Origin: Bacteroidales bacterium
GTDB taxonomy: Bacteria; Bacteroidota; Bacteroidia; Bacteroidales; UBA932
Assembly: GCA_017513445.1 (NCBI GenBank)
Contig: JAFXFS010000007.1
Coordinates: 1-62,960 of the forward strand
Direction of reading: 5' to 3'
Length of the DNA: 62,960 nucleotides
Shown here piece after piece: positions 33,732 through 43,348 of the stretch (position 1 is its first letter; each line of letters opens with the position of its first letter). The translations under genes were made by a program, and so were the position numbers. Below the pieces are notes generated by a model, which had not been told where the DNA came from, searched no databases, and saw only the letters and a list, made by a program, of their open reading frames with translations.

Positions 33732-35288
33732 TTACTCTTTAACAAAATATGAATAAACGAGACCTTCATTATGGTCAGATTTGTAAAAAGTTTTGTTTAG
33801 TAAAGTATCCTTTTCCAATTGAGAATTTTTAATAAAGACAAGAGTTGGTTCCTGGCTTTCGCTTCTCAAATCATCTTCGCTTAGAGATTTCAATGGAACT
33901 TTCAAATAACTATCCATATTCTCTCCACTACGCAATTTGTAATAACCAAAATTATTGATATTCAATTCATTAGCATACTCTTTCCCCTCTTTACATATAT
34001 TCTCAAATCCAATGATAGGATTAAATTTTGAAACAAAAAATCCAGCAAGGAATAGAGTTATAAGCATTGATATGGCGATTGAGTTTATCGCCTTATAGAT
34101 TTGATCCTTAAATAGTAGTATGATTGAAATAACTCCTCCTGCAGATAGGAAAATGGCGGCAATCCAATAAGGAATCTCTTCAGATAGAGGAATTTCAATG
34201 ATCTCTCCTGCAATAAAATAACCTGGTAGAGCCAACGCAAAAACAGCAGCAGGAATAGCTACCATCCATTTAGCAAATTGCACAGATTTCAGTTTTGGAA
34301 GTACCATAAATGTCAAATATGCAATGAATGGGAAGATAGGAAGAAGATATATTACCAATTTAGAGCTGAATATCGACATTATTATAAAGAATGAGACGAT
34401 AATAATTGTGAAATATTTCTCTAAGTCGCTGTTAATAAGCTTCTTACATCCAGCTATTATCAATGTAACAATCATAAGGAATGACCAAGGGAAGATTGCA
34501 TACCAGATAGACCAACAATAGAAGTAGAATGGCTCTTTGTGGTGGAAAGCATCTACTGCTCTATCTATAGTTTGATGGAATAGAAGATCGTTGAGGTATG
34601 CAGATCCGCCATCAATATAAGCACCTGCAAACCAAACAGCACAAAGAGCTGCAATGATTCCCCAACTTAACCAACCCAAATATTTTCCAATACTTTTAAT
34701 ATCTCTCTTTATGATTAAGAAGATAGGAACTGCACATATTGGCAGAATCAATCCGACAGGTCCTTTTGTGAAGAGCCCCATAAATATATATATTGGGAAT
34801 AAAATCCTGTTTTTCAATGAGTTATCTCCATTGTACATCTTCCAGAAGGTGTATAATGCAAGGATTATAAACATACTCATAAGCATATCCATCCTCAGTA
34901 CCAGACCACTTCCGGCGAAGTATAGCATTGTCATTAGAGATAGCTCTGCACTTATTTTACCTATTGGAGATATATTTTTGCCAACCCATTTGTTCATAAT
35001 CCAGATAATCACAAATGCAGGGATTAATGAGAATAACCCTAATGCCAACATAGAGTGGTGACCAAATATTAGATAGCACAACATCACAATCCACATATAC
35101 AAAGGTGGTTTGTCTGTATAGATTATTTCGTGATTGTAAAACGCAAAAATATTACCATTTTCAATGGCCTCTTGAGCGATACTCAGATATTTTAATTCAT
35201 TGTTTGGTGTAAAGTCTCTGAATATCATCAGGGGGAGTAACCAAAGCAGATATAAGCAAAATCTTATTATTTGTTGTTTTTTCTCCAT
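33732..35288 (-). CDS. ArnT-like GT39/PMT-type glycosyltransferase
   Basis: 518 residues from the ATG at 35288. About a dozen membrane helices and a periplasmic C-terminal part. The first loop has the acidic motif (FRDFTPNNELKYLSIAQEAI) and the TDKPPLYMW segment typical of ArnT/PMT-type enzymes that use polyprenyl-phosphate sugars. It likely moves a sugar from undecaprenyl phosphate to lipid A or another envelope acceptor. The start overlaps the LAB_N gene by 22 bases. The upstream GT2 could make the polyprenyl-sugar donor. Confidence 0.88.
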   Translation of the reverse strand: MEKKQQIIRFCLYLLWLLPLMIFRDFTPNNELKYLSIAQEAIENGNIFAFYNHEIIYTDKPPLYMWIVMLCYLIFGHHSMLALGLFSLIPAFVIIWIMNKWVGKNISPIGKISAELSLMTMLYFAGSGLVLRMDMLMSMFIILALYTFWKMYNGDNSLKNRILFPIYIFMGLFTKGPVGLILPICAVPIFLIIKRDIKSIGKYLGWLSWGIIAALCAVWFAGAYIDGGSAYLNDLLFHQTIDRAVDAFHHKEPFYFYCWSIWYAIFPWSFLMIVTLIIAGCKKLINSDLEKYFTIIIVSFFIIMSIFSSKLVIYLLPIFPFIAYLTFMVLPKLKSVQFAKWMVAIPAAVFALALPGYFIAGEIIEIPLSEEIPYWIAAIFLSAGGVISIILLFKDQIYKAINSIAISMLITLFLAGFFVSKFNPIIGFENICKEGKEYANELNINNFGYYKLRSGENMDSYLKVPLKSLSEDDLRSESQEPTLVFIKNSQLEKDTLLNKTFYKSDHNEGLVYSYFVKE

Positions 35289-35905
35289 AAAGCAATGTTT
35301 CTTACAAATGAAATACAACTGAAGGATTGTCCTAGAAGTAATACAGGGTCAAGACGCATCAGTGCGTATGAAATAATGATTAATGAACCTGCTAAACTAA
35401 TAATCCAGAAACCTTGGGGAAGAGTTGACTCTCCGTGTTTGTATGAATAAATGAATTGATATACAAATCTATAAGTGTATAACAATTGACCGAATGAGCC
35501 ATATATAATTAGCCACAATGGTAGATCAGAGGTGTGGAATAACTCATAAAATATCTCCTGGAAAGATGGGGCAAATAGGAATAATATTGTCAAAGGTAGA
35601 GATATCAATGCCCATAAAAAGATGATATTCAGGGTGTTAATCTTGGTTTTTATGATGCCTTTGTTGTTGATGTTCCAGACATATACATAATATGAAATCA
35701 GTTGTCCGAGAATAATTGCAAAGTCATCTCTCAGCCATCCATAGGTGAGGAAAAGAATAGATCCGATGAGACTGAAAATCCAGAAAAGAGATGGGTTTTC
35801 TACTTTTTTAGCTTTTTCAGATTTAATCCATTGAATAAGTGATCTGACGCAGAACATACCTTGCGCCATATAACCTAATATATAGACCCACCATTGACTA
35901 CTCAT
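35267..35905 (-). CDS. Lipid-A-biosynthesis N-terminal domain (LAB_N) membrane protein, duplicated domain
   Basis: 212 residues, about six membrane helices. Two LAB_N-like units are visible: the first around GYMAQGMFCVRSLIQWIKSE to LGQLISYYVYVWN, the second around SFGQLLYTYRFVYQFIYSYK to LLGQSFSCISFVRN. Each resembles half of a small sugar-lipid flippase or scaffold. It lies between a GT2 and a GT39 enzyme with overlapping ends (8 and 22 bases), so a role in flipping or presenting the lipid-linked sugar is a reasonable inference. Confidence 0.85.
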   Translation of the reverse strand: MSSQWWVYILGYMAQGMFCVRSLIQWIKSEKAKKVENPSLFWIFSLIGSILFLTYGWLRDDFAIILGQLISYYVYVWNINNKGIIKTKINTLNIIFLWALISLPLTILFLFAPSFQEIFYELFHTSDLPLWLIIYGSFGQLLYTYRFVYQFIYSYKHGESTLPQGFWIISLAGSLIIISYALMRLDPVLLLGQSFSCISFVRNIALWRKNNK

Positions 35906-36635
35906 CCAGATTACTACTTTCTATTTCGTAATTAATATATCTTTTTCTCATCCATCTGACAGAGAAGCAGTCTCCTAATGGGCCGAACAACCTGTTCCAG
36001 ACACCAAATTTGGCCTTTCCTGCTATGCGTGGATAGTGGCTCACAGCTACCTCTTTAACCTTGCCGCCTTGCATCTGAATCAAAGCTGGGATAAAACGGT
36101 GCATACCTGTGAATAGTGGAATTCTTTTGGCATATTTTGCCTGCATCAATTTTAGAGGACAGCCTGTGTCGGAAATTCCATCGTGTGTGAAACTCCTTCT
36201 GATAGCATTTCCTATTCTTGACGACAAAACTCTGATAATATTGTCATTTCGTTTGGCTCTACGACCTGTAACAAGTGCATAATCCTCTCTATATTGTAAG
36301 AGTAAATTGAAATCCTGAGGATCTGTCTGTAAATCGGCATCAATATATCCGATATATGGAGATTCACAAATTTCAATACCTGCCTTATAGACAGCACTTG
36401 GTCCACTATTTTTTTTGAAATTGAAGTAGAAGAAATTGTCGTTTCTTTTGCACATCTCCTTAATAATCTTCTCCCCGGAATCAGTAGAACAATCATTAAA
36501 GAGCATTACGCATACAGGTTTAACGATAGAAGTTTCACAAAACTCCTTAAGTTTAAGTTCTAGGCGGGGAAGATTCTCCTCTTCATTGAAGATTGGAACC
36601 AATACTGATAGTTGATATTGAGATGTTTTATTCAT
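35898..36635 (-). CDS. Family 2 glycosyltransferase, DPM1/ArnC-like
   Basis: 245 residues from the ATG at 36635. A longer start would run through the -7 promoter box. GT-A fold: LSVLVPIFNEEENLPRLE, the first Asp in FNDCSTDSG, and the DxD-like YIDADLQTDP. It has no membrane helices, unlike ArnC. It probably makes undecaprenyl-phosphate sugar for the GT39 protein two genes on. First gene of a lipid glycosylation operon that continues through LAB_N, GT39 and perhaps alr. Confidence 0.88.
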   Translation of the reverse strand: MNKTSQYQLSVLVPIFNEEENLPRLELKLKEFCETSIVKPVCVMLFNDCSTDSGEKIIKEMCKRNDNFFYFNFKKNSGPSAVYKAGIEICESPYIGYIDADLQTDPQDFNLLLQYREDYALVTGRRAKRNDNIIRVLSSRIGNAIRRSFTHDGISDTGCPLKLMQAKYAKRIPLFTGMHRFIPALIQMQGGKVKEVAVSHYPRIAGKAKFGVWNRLFGPLGDCFSVRWMRKRYINYEIESSNLDE

Positions 36636-36653
36636 TAAAATTGAAAATTTTGG

Positions 36654-36661
36654 CAAAGATA
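36654..36661 (-). promoter_or_regulatory. -7 promoter element for the glycosyltransferase operon
   Basis: TATCTTTG on the minus strand, 19 bases before the ATG at 36635. No clear -33 box. It supports the shorter start. Confidence 0.45.
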
Positions 36662-36728
36662 TACATAAAAGTTTTGAGGAGTGAAATTAAATTATTAATT
36701 ATGCATAATAAACCTACCTAACACTGCT

Positions 36729-38510
36729 ATGCGCAAGATGTTATTAATTATCTCTGCTTTTCTTGCGCTCTCTCTTACTTTATCTGCTCAAGAGAGAGTA
36801 TCTTCTAGTGTGTTGGTAATTCCAGTTGAATTCTCTGATGTTAAGTTTGAAAATAAAAATGTAAAGAGTATTCTTACAGATATTTTTATTGGTACCAACC
36901 ATCCGGGAAGTTCTGTGAGTGATTATCTGAGAGACAACCTTTCTGCTCTTTATGATTTTGAGTTTCAGATAATAGATGTCGTTACCCTTTCAAATCCAAT
37001 GAGTTATTATGGTGGAAATAGTGAAGGGGCTGATGCAAATCTGAAGGCCTTTGTCCAGGATGCTACATTTATTGCTGATACGCTTGGTGTTGATTTCTCG
37101 ATTTATGATAGTGATTCTGATGGTGTGGTTGATAATATTTTTCTAATTTATGCCGGGTATAGTGAGGCGGAGGGTGGCCCTGAAGATGCAATTTGGTCTC
37201 ACTACTGGAATCTTCTTCAAGAAAATATAGAGTACGATGGGGTTAAAATTGGAGACTATTGTGCTGTTGCCTTTTATGCAGGAAATGAGGGCGGAAAAAT
37301 TGTTCCAATCGGCTCAATCTGTCACGAATTTTTACACTCTTTAGGGCTTCCGGATATGTATGATGCCAATGGAGATGTAGAGGGACTTTCGCACGGTTTA
37401 TGGCATACATCCATAATGGATAGGGGATTAAGGAATAATAATGGAAATACTCCACCATATTTGAATGCAGTAGAGAGAGAATTGCTCGGATTTTTAGAGG
37501 TTGAGGAGCTTCAAGTTGGCAATAGTTATGAGATACATCCAATTAATATCTCAAACAAAGCATATAGAATCTCAACGAAAAATGAGAATGAATATTTTTT
37601 AATTGAGATGAGGCGTTCAGTGGGATGGGATGCATTCCTTCCTGACCAGGGAATAATTGTTTACCATATTGATAAATCTGATAATATCGCAGGATCTATG
37701 AGTGCAGCACAGAGATGGCAATTCAATGCTGTAAATTGTGCAGCTGAGCATAATTGTGTAGATATTTTGGAGGCAAATGGAGATAGCATCACTAACCCTG
37801 CAGATATATTCTATCCTGGCTTAATGAATATTGACAGGATATCAAATTTATCACCATCTCCACTAATATCGTGGGCTGGGGATGGCCCTGAAATTGCGAT
37901 TGAAAATATCAGTTGGTCGTCCAATGGACACTATATCACTTTCGATGTAGTCTCTAACAGTGAGTGGACAAAACCACATATTACAAATTTCAATATATTA
38001 CCATTTCAGAATGATGCTATTATTGAGTGGGATTATGAGGTTATACCCAAGATGCGCGAGACTGTACTTTGGAGAGTTGATTGTGTGGATATGTTAACAC
38101 AAGAGGTGATTTTTTCTCAAGAGGTAAATGAACCAACTCTTAAAGTTGACAATCTGCAACCTGCTTCTCAATATGAAGTTGTGATATATTATATAGACCA
38201 GGAGGCGTATGAGTTGGAGCGCTATGAGTTTGTTACAATGAGTATATCAAATAGTTACCCTAAGATATATCTGTCTGATAATCAGTACTTTGTGGGAGAT
38301 AAACTCTATCTGCGACTATTTAATAATAGTGAAGAGTTGCTCTCCGTTACCTGGAAAGTGAATAATAAAGTTTGTAATGATGACTATTATATATTCAAAG
38401 AGTTAGGAGATTACGAGATCACAGTTAATATAAAATATAGTGATAGATCTATTGAGAGTATTACAAGAGTTCTGTCAGTTGGAATAAAGGAGGAGGTGAA
38501 AGATGAATAG
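36729..38510 (+). CDS. M6-family secreted metalloprotease
   Basis: 593 residues. A signal peptide ends near TLSAQE. The M6 (immune inhibitor A-like) catalytic domain fills ~25-390, with zinc motif HEFLHSLGLPD (His199, Glu200, His203) and the following GLWHTSIMD stretch. The remaining ~200 residues look like a fibronectin III domain and a PKD-like domain. No T9SS C-terminal sorting signature is obvious. It probably acts outside the cell or in the periplasm on proteins. The next small lipoprotein gene overlaps its end by 8 bases. Confidence 0.9.
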   Translation: MRKMLLIISAFLALSLTLSAQERVSSSVLVIPVEFSDVKFENKNVKSILTDIFIGTNHPGSSVSDYLRDNLSALYDFEFQIIDVVTLSNPMSYYGGNSEGADANLKAFVQDATFIADTLGVDFSIYDSDSDGVVDNIFLIYAGYSEAEGGPEDAIWSHYWNLLQENIEYDGVKIGDYCAVAFYAGNEGGKIVPIGSICHEFLHSLGLPDMYDANGDVEGLSHGLWHTSIMDRGLRNNNGNTPPYLNAVERELLGFLEVEELQVGNSYEIHPINISNKAYRISTKNENEYFLIEMRRSVGWDAFLPDQGIIVYHIDKSDNIAGSMSAAQRWQFNAVNCAAEHNCVDILEANGDSITNPADIFYPGLMNIDRISNLSPSPLISWAGDGPEIAIENISWSSNGHYITFDVVSNSEWTKPHITNFNILPFQNDAIIEWDYEVIPKMRETVLWRVDCVDMLTQEVIFSQEVNEPTLKVDNLQPASQYEVVIYYIDQEAYELERYEFVTMSISNSYPKIYLSDNQYFVGDKLYLRLFNNSEELLSVTWKVNNKVCNDDYYIFKELGDYEITVNIKYSDRSIESITRVLSVGIKEEVKDE

Positions 38511-38916
38511 GAAAGTATTAATGTTATCGTTGATAACTCTTTTAGTAACCTCTTGTACTCAGGTTCGTCCTCCTCATTCGATAGAAGAAGAGAAGTTTTG
38601 TAACTATACTGAACTTGGATTCTACAATGAGGGGAGACCGCTTATTGTCTATGATAAATATCAACATCAAATCTCAATTAACTCCCAAAGAAAGGAGTTT
38701 CGAATCCAGAATGATAATCAGGATATCTTTTTCGATATCAAGGTGCTTTCAACTCTCCGTTTTGGAGAGAGTGTGAATTGCGATTTGCACCTCAAAACTC
38801 AGCGTGTAAATAATCATTACATCTTAAAAAGCGATGTAGTAAAGGTGCAGAATAATAAATATTGGATTTGGAATGAGGAGTATAAAAGTGGGGTTATAAT
38901 TCAATTTGGCTTATAA
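38503..38916 (+). CDS. Small lipoprotein of unknown function
   Basis: 137 residues. Signal with lipobox VTSC (Cys18). The mature part is mostly beta and hydrophilic (LRFGESVNCDLHLKTQRVNN); I do not recognise a family. It overlaps the M6 protease by 8 bases, so it is cotranslated and may assist or anchor the protease. Confidence 0.7.
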   Translation: MNRKVLMLSLITLLVTSCTQVRPPHSIEEEKFCNYTELGFYNEGRPLIVYDKYQHQISINSQRKEFRIQNDNQDIFFDIKVLSTLRFGESVNCDLHLKTQRVNNHYILKSDVVKVQNNKYWIWNEEYKSGVIIQFGL

Positions 38917-38944
38917 AACTACATCTTTTTATTCAACCTATTAA

Positions 38945-38986
38945 AAATAGGGGATGACAAATTTATTTTTTTGTCATCCCCTATTT
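38945..38986. terminator. Strong bidirectional terminator
   Basis: AAATAGGGGATGACAA (38945-38960) pairs perfectly with TTGTCATCCCCTATTT (38971-38986). A- and T-rich flanks let it serve both the lipoprotein gene and the converging histone-like gene. Confidence 0.85.
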
Positions 38987-39003
38987 ACCGTTAATTGCTG
39001 AAT

Positions 39004-39177
39004 TTATTTTGTTGCTTCAACAGAAACTTTTCTAAATTCTTTCATTAATTTGCTAAGGTTAAGAGCAGCTTTTCTAGCGCGAGTACCTGCAGCCTTGTTT
39101 CCTTTTTCAACTTGAGCATCAGCATTTTTTTCGAATACTTCGAATTCAGCTTTAATTTGTTTTACCAATTCTTCCAT
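39004..39177 (-). CDS. Histone H1/Hc1-like small basic protein
   Basis: 57 residues from the ATG at 39177 (MEELVKQIKAEFEVFEKNAD). Helical, with a Lys/Arg/Ala-rich second half (GNKAAGTRARKAALNLSKLM). It matches the short histone H1-like proteins found in most Bacteroidetes, thought to bind DNA and help pack the nucleoid. The strand runs against the upstream lipoprotein, with a shared terminator between. Confidence 0.88.
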   Translation of the reverse strand: MEELVKQIKAEFEVFEKNADAQVEKGNKAAGTRARKAALNLSKLMKEFRKVSVEATK

Positions 39178-39293
39178 AATATTATGTTTTAATGTTAATG
39201 ATTCAAAAACCATTGATAAAAGTAAATATTTTTTTTGACAAAAAAAAATTATTGGAAAAATATGATAAATTTGTATTCTAAAAATGTATAATT

Positions 39294-39875
39294 ATGCAAC
39301 TATATTTGAGTTTTAAAGAGATTTTTAGCTGTTTTATGGTTCTGTTTGCAATTATTGATATAACAGGATCGATTCCTATCTTTATAGGTTTGAAATCAAA
39401 AGGAAGATCTATTAATGCAGTTCAGGCCTCAATTTCTTCTCTCATAATAGGTGTTGTATTCCTTTTCTTAGGAGAGGTAATCTTGTCTCTATTCGGGGTT
39501 GATATTCAAGCGTTTGCGGTGGCCGGTGCATTGATTATCCTGGCAATGGCAGTAGAGATGATTTTTGGAGTGGAACTATTTAAGAATGACGGTCCTACCG
39601 ATTCTGCTACAATTGTTCCTGTAATTTTCCCTCTAATCATCGGTACCGGCGTGATGACAACCCTTCTATCACTTAGAGCAGAGTATGGCATTTTGAACAT
39701 TATTATAGCATTTTTGATAAATATCATTATTGTATATATTGTACTTTCACAACTCGATAGAATTGAAAAAATATTGGGTAAGGGAACTGTTTATGTTCTA
39801 AGAAAATTCTTTGGATTGATACTTTTGGCAATTGGAATAAAACTATTTACGACTAATATTGGTACACTATTTTAA
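39294..39875 (+). CDS. MarC-family integral membrane protein
   Basis: 193 residues, six predicted membrane helices, matching MarC/UPF0056 (start VLFAIIDITGSIPIFIGL, then FAVAGALIILAMAVEM and IVPVIFPLIIGTGVMTTLLS). Despite the name the family has no proven role in drug resistance or transport. It ends 9 bases before the M28 peptidase gene. Confidence 0.9.
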   Translation: MQLYLSFKEIFSCFMVLFAIIDITGSIPIFIGLKSKGRSINAVQASISSLIIGVVFLFLGEVILSLFGVDIQAFAVAGALIILAMAVEMIFGVELFKNDGPTDSATIVPVIFPLIIGTGVMTTLLSLRAEYGILNIIIAFLINIIIVYIVLSQLDRIEKILGKGTVYVLRKFFGLILLAIGIKLFTTNIGTLF

Positions 39876-39884
39876 TATAAGATT

Positions 39885-41348
39885 ATGAAGAGATTGTTGT
39901 CATTTGTATTAGCATCTCTTTTCTTCTTCCCAATTTTTGCGCAGGAAGAGGATAAGGTTGTGGAAAGAATCATTGAATTGGGTAAGAGTGATAATCAAAC
40001 AATGCATCACTCTGATGTGTTGAGCAATGTGATCGGAGGTCGTTTTATTGGCTCATTCGCACTTTCAAATGCTGAAAAATGGGCAGCCAGAGAGTTTGAG
40101 TCTTGGGGACTTGAGGTGATCGTTGATACCGTTGGTGTTTTGAATGTCGGTTTTGACAGAGGTCCATTTTCGGGTAGATTATTAAGTGAAGATGGAGAGA
40201 TTCTTCATTTTGCTACTCCAACCTTCACTGTAGGTACTAAAGGAGTACAGAGAGGTGAGGCCGTAATTATGCCAAAGGATAGTATGACATTTGAGAGAAT
40301 GAAGGGTGTGATAGATGGAGCGTGGGTGTTATGGGATTCATTATCACCGGGTTTTGCTGTCAGTCAAAGTGAGCCATTGATGAAGCGTGTAATTGAGGCA
40401 GGTGCCTTGGGTATCATTCAACCTGCAAATGTCCCAATCAGAGCTTTGTATGATAAGGAGTACAAGAAGTATAGTTTTGATTCTCTTCCTGCTGTTCCAA
40501 ATATTTTGTTGGCGAAAGATCAGTTTGATAAAATCTATAAAAAGGCCTCTCAAAGAGAGTATTTCCAATTGGAGTTTGATATTAGAAACCACTTCAGAAT
40601 GGGACCTGCTCCATATTGTAATGTTTTGGGAGTAATGCGAGGTAGTGAATATCCTGATGAATATGTATTCTTAAGTTGTCACCTAGATTCGTACGATATC
40701 GCTTCAGGTGGAGTTGATTGTGGTGCTGGTGTTTGCGTTACTATGGAGGCAGCAAGATTGTTGGCACTATCAGGAGCTAAACCAAAAAGAACAATCATTT
40801 TTGCTTTGTGGACAGGAGAAGAGGCTGGTTTGTTGGGTTCGAAACATTGGGTAGAGAATAATCCTGATAAGTTGGACAAAATCTCAAACTTCTTTAATAG
40901 AGATTATGCACCTACAGTTCCTACATATATTGCAGTAAATGAAGCTATGTATGAAGATTTCTGTAAGGTTTGTGAGGGAATTGGTGAGATCAATGAGGAG
41001 TTCCCATTCCAGGTTATTAAGAATACAAGACCACCGCGTCCAAGACCAACTACTGCAGGTGGATCAGACCACGCATATTTCGCTATGAATGGTGTCCCAA
41101 CAATTGGTTTGGGAATAACTGACCATAAGGGTTATAATTTCAACTATGGCGAGATTTGGCATACAGAGAGAGACTCTTATAATAAGGTATATCCGGATTA
41201 TCAGGAGCACGCTTCAATAGTATCAGCAATAGTAGCATACCGTCTGGCTAATCTTGATCACTTGCTATCTAGAGAAGGTCTATATGCAGAGCCGAAGGCA
41301 GAGGAACCAAAAGTTGAGAAAACTAAGGGAAGAAGATCCCGTAAATAA
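39885..41348 (+). CDS. M28-family peptidase with PA domain
   Basis: 487 residues. Signal ends near PIFAQE. Residues ~75-245 hold an inserted protease-associated (PA) type domain. The zinc site is on SCHLDSYDIASGGVDCGAGV, the catalytic Glu in WTGEEAGLLGSKHW, and the last ligand in GGSDHAYFAMNG. It resembles carboxypeptidase Q/plasma glutamate carboxypeptidase and is probably a periplasmic dipeptidase. A basic C-terminal tail (VEKTKGRRSRK) is unusual. Confidence 0.9.
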   Translation: MKRLLSFVLASLFFFPIFAQEEDKVVERIIELGKSDNQTMHHSDVLSNVIGGRFIGSFALSNAEKWAAREFESWGLEVIVDTVGVLNVGFDRGPFSGRLLSEDGEILHFATPTFTVGTKGVQRGEAVIMPKDSMTFERMKGVIDGAWVLWDSLSPGFAVSQSEPLMKRVIEAGALGIIQPANVPIRALYDKEYKKYSFDSLPAVPNILLAKDQFDKIYKKASQREYFQLEFDIRNHFRMGPAPYCNVLGVMRGSEYPDEYVFLSCHLDSYDIASGGVDCGAGVCVTMEAARLLALSGAKPKRTIIFALWTGEEAGLLGSKHWVENNPDKLDKISNFFNRDYAPTVPTYIAVNEAMYEDFCKVCEGIGEINEEFPFQVIKNTRPPRPRPTTAGGSDHAYFAMNGVPTIGLGITDHKGYNFNYGEIWHTERDSYNKVYPDYQEHASIVSAIVAYRLANLDHLLSREGLYAEPKAEEPKVEKTKGRRSRK

Positions 41349-41365
41349 TTGATTTCCAGTCAAAT

Positions 41366-41400
41366 AAAAAGGTCGACCAATTCTACTTGGTCGGCCTTTT
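41366..41400. terminator. Bidirectional terminator
   Basis: AAAAGG-t-CGACCAA (41367-41380) pairs with TTGGTCG-g-CCTTTT (41387-41400). It lies between the converging M28 and ferritin genes. Confidence 0.85.
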
Positions 41401-41417
41401 CTATTTACTTTATACTA

Positions 41418-41942
41418 CTATTCAGCAGATGATGCAAGTGGAGATGGAACATTATATGTGCGTGTAGCCAACTCTTTATCAAGCATATACATTCCATATT
41501 TATTGTCAGCAACAGCTTCGAATGATTGAATCATTTCGCGAGCAGATTCCTCTTCTTCTACTTGTTCATCAATAAACCAAACCATACGGTTGATTGATGC
41601 GAAATCCTTATCATCATTTGCAATAGCAGCAATATTATTGATAAGAGAGGTTACCTTCTTTTCGTGTTTTAGGGTATCCTTGAACATATCAAGAATTGAA
41701 TCCCAACTTGTTTCAACTTTGTCGATCTCTTTCAACTCAACTTTAGCATCACGTGAGTTAAGATAGTTCATAAATATACGAGCGTGTGCTTGTTCCTCTT
41801 GGAATTGAACATAGAACCAGTTTGCAACACCCTTAAAACCTTTATTGTCTGCATCTAAAGACATTGAAAGGTAGAGATAAGCTGACCATAATTCAGCATT
41901 GATTTGATCGTTGATTGCTTCGTGTAGTTTTTTGCTTAACAT
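41418..41942 (-). CDS. ftnA: Ferritin (bacterial non-heme type)
   Basis: 174 residues, normal length. Four-helix bundle with ferroxidase ligands: the first Glu in NAELWSAYLYLSMSLD, the EEQAHARIFMNYL pair, and E/Q residues in the third and fourth helices (WFIDEQVEEEESA). It stores iron and protects against Fenton chemistry in anaerobes. It is 24 bases downstream of the S41 peptidase gene on the same strand. Confidence 0.95.
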   Translation of the reverse strand: MLSKKLHEAINDQINAELWSAYLYLSMSLDADNKGFKGVANWFYVQFQEEQAHARIFMNYLNSRDAKVELKEIDKVETSWDSILDMFKDTLKHEKKVTSLINNIAAIANDDKDFASINRMVWFIDEQVEEEESAREMIQSFEAVADNKYGMYMLDKELATRTYNVPSPLASSAE

Positions 41943-41966
41943 AATATTAAAATTTAATTGTTTGTA

Positions 41967-43346
41967 CTATTTAACTGTTGGAGGAACAACTCTGTATTCA
42001 CCCCAATTTGGATCTCTCTTTTCAATAGCGATATTACCATCAATATTAGAAATGGATTTTACTCTTGATTTCTTTGCTGGCAATTGAGGGTATTTACCCG
42101 TTGTAATGTGTGTTAGACAGGCCTTAATTAGATCCTCTTCAGCACCGAATGGTTCGTAAAGATTGTCCGGTCTGTAGTGGTCAGGAATAAGTCCATTTTC
42201 ATAGTTGCCATAACCATCTTTGTTGGTGGTGTAGAAACTTATAGGGAGGAAGCACCATTGAATATTGTCGTATTTACCAAGGTTAAATTCATCGTAGTAC
42301 TCTTTTTCTCCCGGATAGATGAGGATATACATACCATTTGGTTTTCCGTATGTAGTATCACCAACGTGTTGGATATTCATAAGCGGTTTCAAACCATTCA
42401 GTACTACCTCGCTGGCAGATGCCGAACCCTCACCAGTGATAATATAAAGTTGGTCTAAATCCAATGCATTTTCATCTCTCTCAATCTTCAAACTCTCATT
42501 CCATCCGGCAAGTTTCAAAATTTTGTTGTGAGATCTGATTGCATAAATCTCGCCATCAGCACTTTTTGGAGCCAGATAATTGACCAATAGTTGCGATGCC
42601 TCTCCATCACCACCACCATTATATCTCAAATCCAGAATCATCTTTTTTACATTATGCGATTTGAGAGTTGCCATAGCTGTTCTTATCTCATTCAATTTTG
42701 AAGCTGTAAATGATAGGTAGTTGAAGTAACCAACATTCTCATTCAGACCATCAAAATCTTCTGGGGTAAATATTTGAACATCAAGGTATGATGGCTCATT
42801 TAGAGTAGTTGCAGAGAGTGTGATCTCTTTAGAGGAGCCATCAGGAAGACGGAAGGTGTAATTCTGAGGACTCTTGCTTAACTCATCATTTATCTTTCCT
42901 TCTCTTATCAGAGTCATCGTTTCAACTCCTCCAAGATGTGTAATTACCCAACCACGCTCAATACCGGCTTTGTCTGCTGGGCCATCCTTTATCACATATC
43001 TGACCAATATATCATAATCGCCATAATACTCTACAGATTGAGCGACACTCATACCAAATGAGCCAGTTACAACGCCAGTCTGCATAGTGACAAGTCCACT
43101 ATTATCCATCATCCAACTCCATCTATCCTTTGCATAAAGAAGAGCGTTAAAATACTCCTCAATAGGCAAATTTGGGTTAGCTTTTTTATTTATCTCATCA
43201 TTCCAGTAGTAGTAAACATCCATATACTCATCTTTGAGATACTTCTTGGCGTGACTCTCTGTTCCAAAATCTGGATCTTGGGGACAAGCAGTAAATGTAA
43301 GAAGCATCACTGGAATCATTAAAACCTTGAAAATCAATCTCTTCAT
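41967..43346 (-). CDS. S41-family C-terminal processing-type peptidase (lipoprotein)
   Basis: 459 residues. Lipobox FTAC with Cys21. An N-terminal helical region leads to a PDZ domain (about 95-180, KAGIERGWVITHLGG) and the S41 catalytic core: MILDLRYNGGGDGEASQLL, then the nucleophile Ser in GEGSASASEVVLNGL. Periplasmic or outer-membrane facing. The C-terminal tail (KSRVKSISNIDGNIAI) is extra. It lies 2 bases after the DivIC-like gene and may be cotranscribed. Confidence 0.9.
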   Translation of the reverse strand: MKRLIFKVLMIPVMLLTFTACPQDPDFGTESHAKKYLKDEYMDVYYYWNDEINKKANPNLPIEEYFNALLYAKDRWSWMMDNSGLVTMQTGVVTGSFGMSVAQSVEYYGDYDILVRYVIKDGPADKAGIERGWVITHLGGVETMTLIREGKINDELSKSPQNYTFRLPDGSSKEITLSATTLNEPSYLDVQIFTPEDFDGLNENVGYFNYLSFTASKLNEIRTAMATLKSHNVKKMILDLRYNGGGDGEASQLLVNYLAPKSADGEIYAIRSHNKILKLAGWNESLKIERDENALDLDQLYIITGEGSASASEVVLNGLKPLMNIQHVGDTTYGKPNGMYILIYPGEKEYYDEFNLGKYDNIQWCFLPISFYTTNKDGYGNYENGLIPDHYRPDNLYEPFGAEEDLIKACLTHITTGKYPQLPAKKSRVKSISNIDGNIAIEKRDPNWGEYRVVPPTVK

Positions 43347-43348
43347 AA

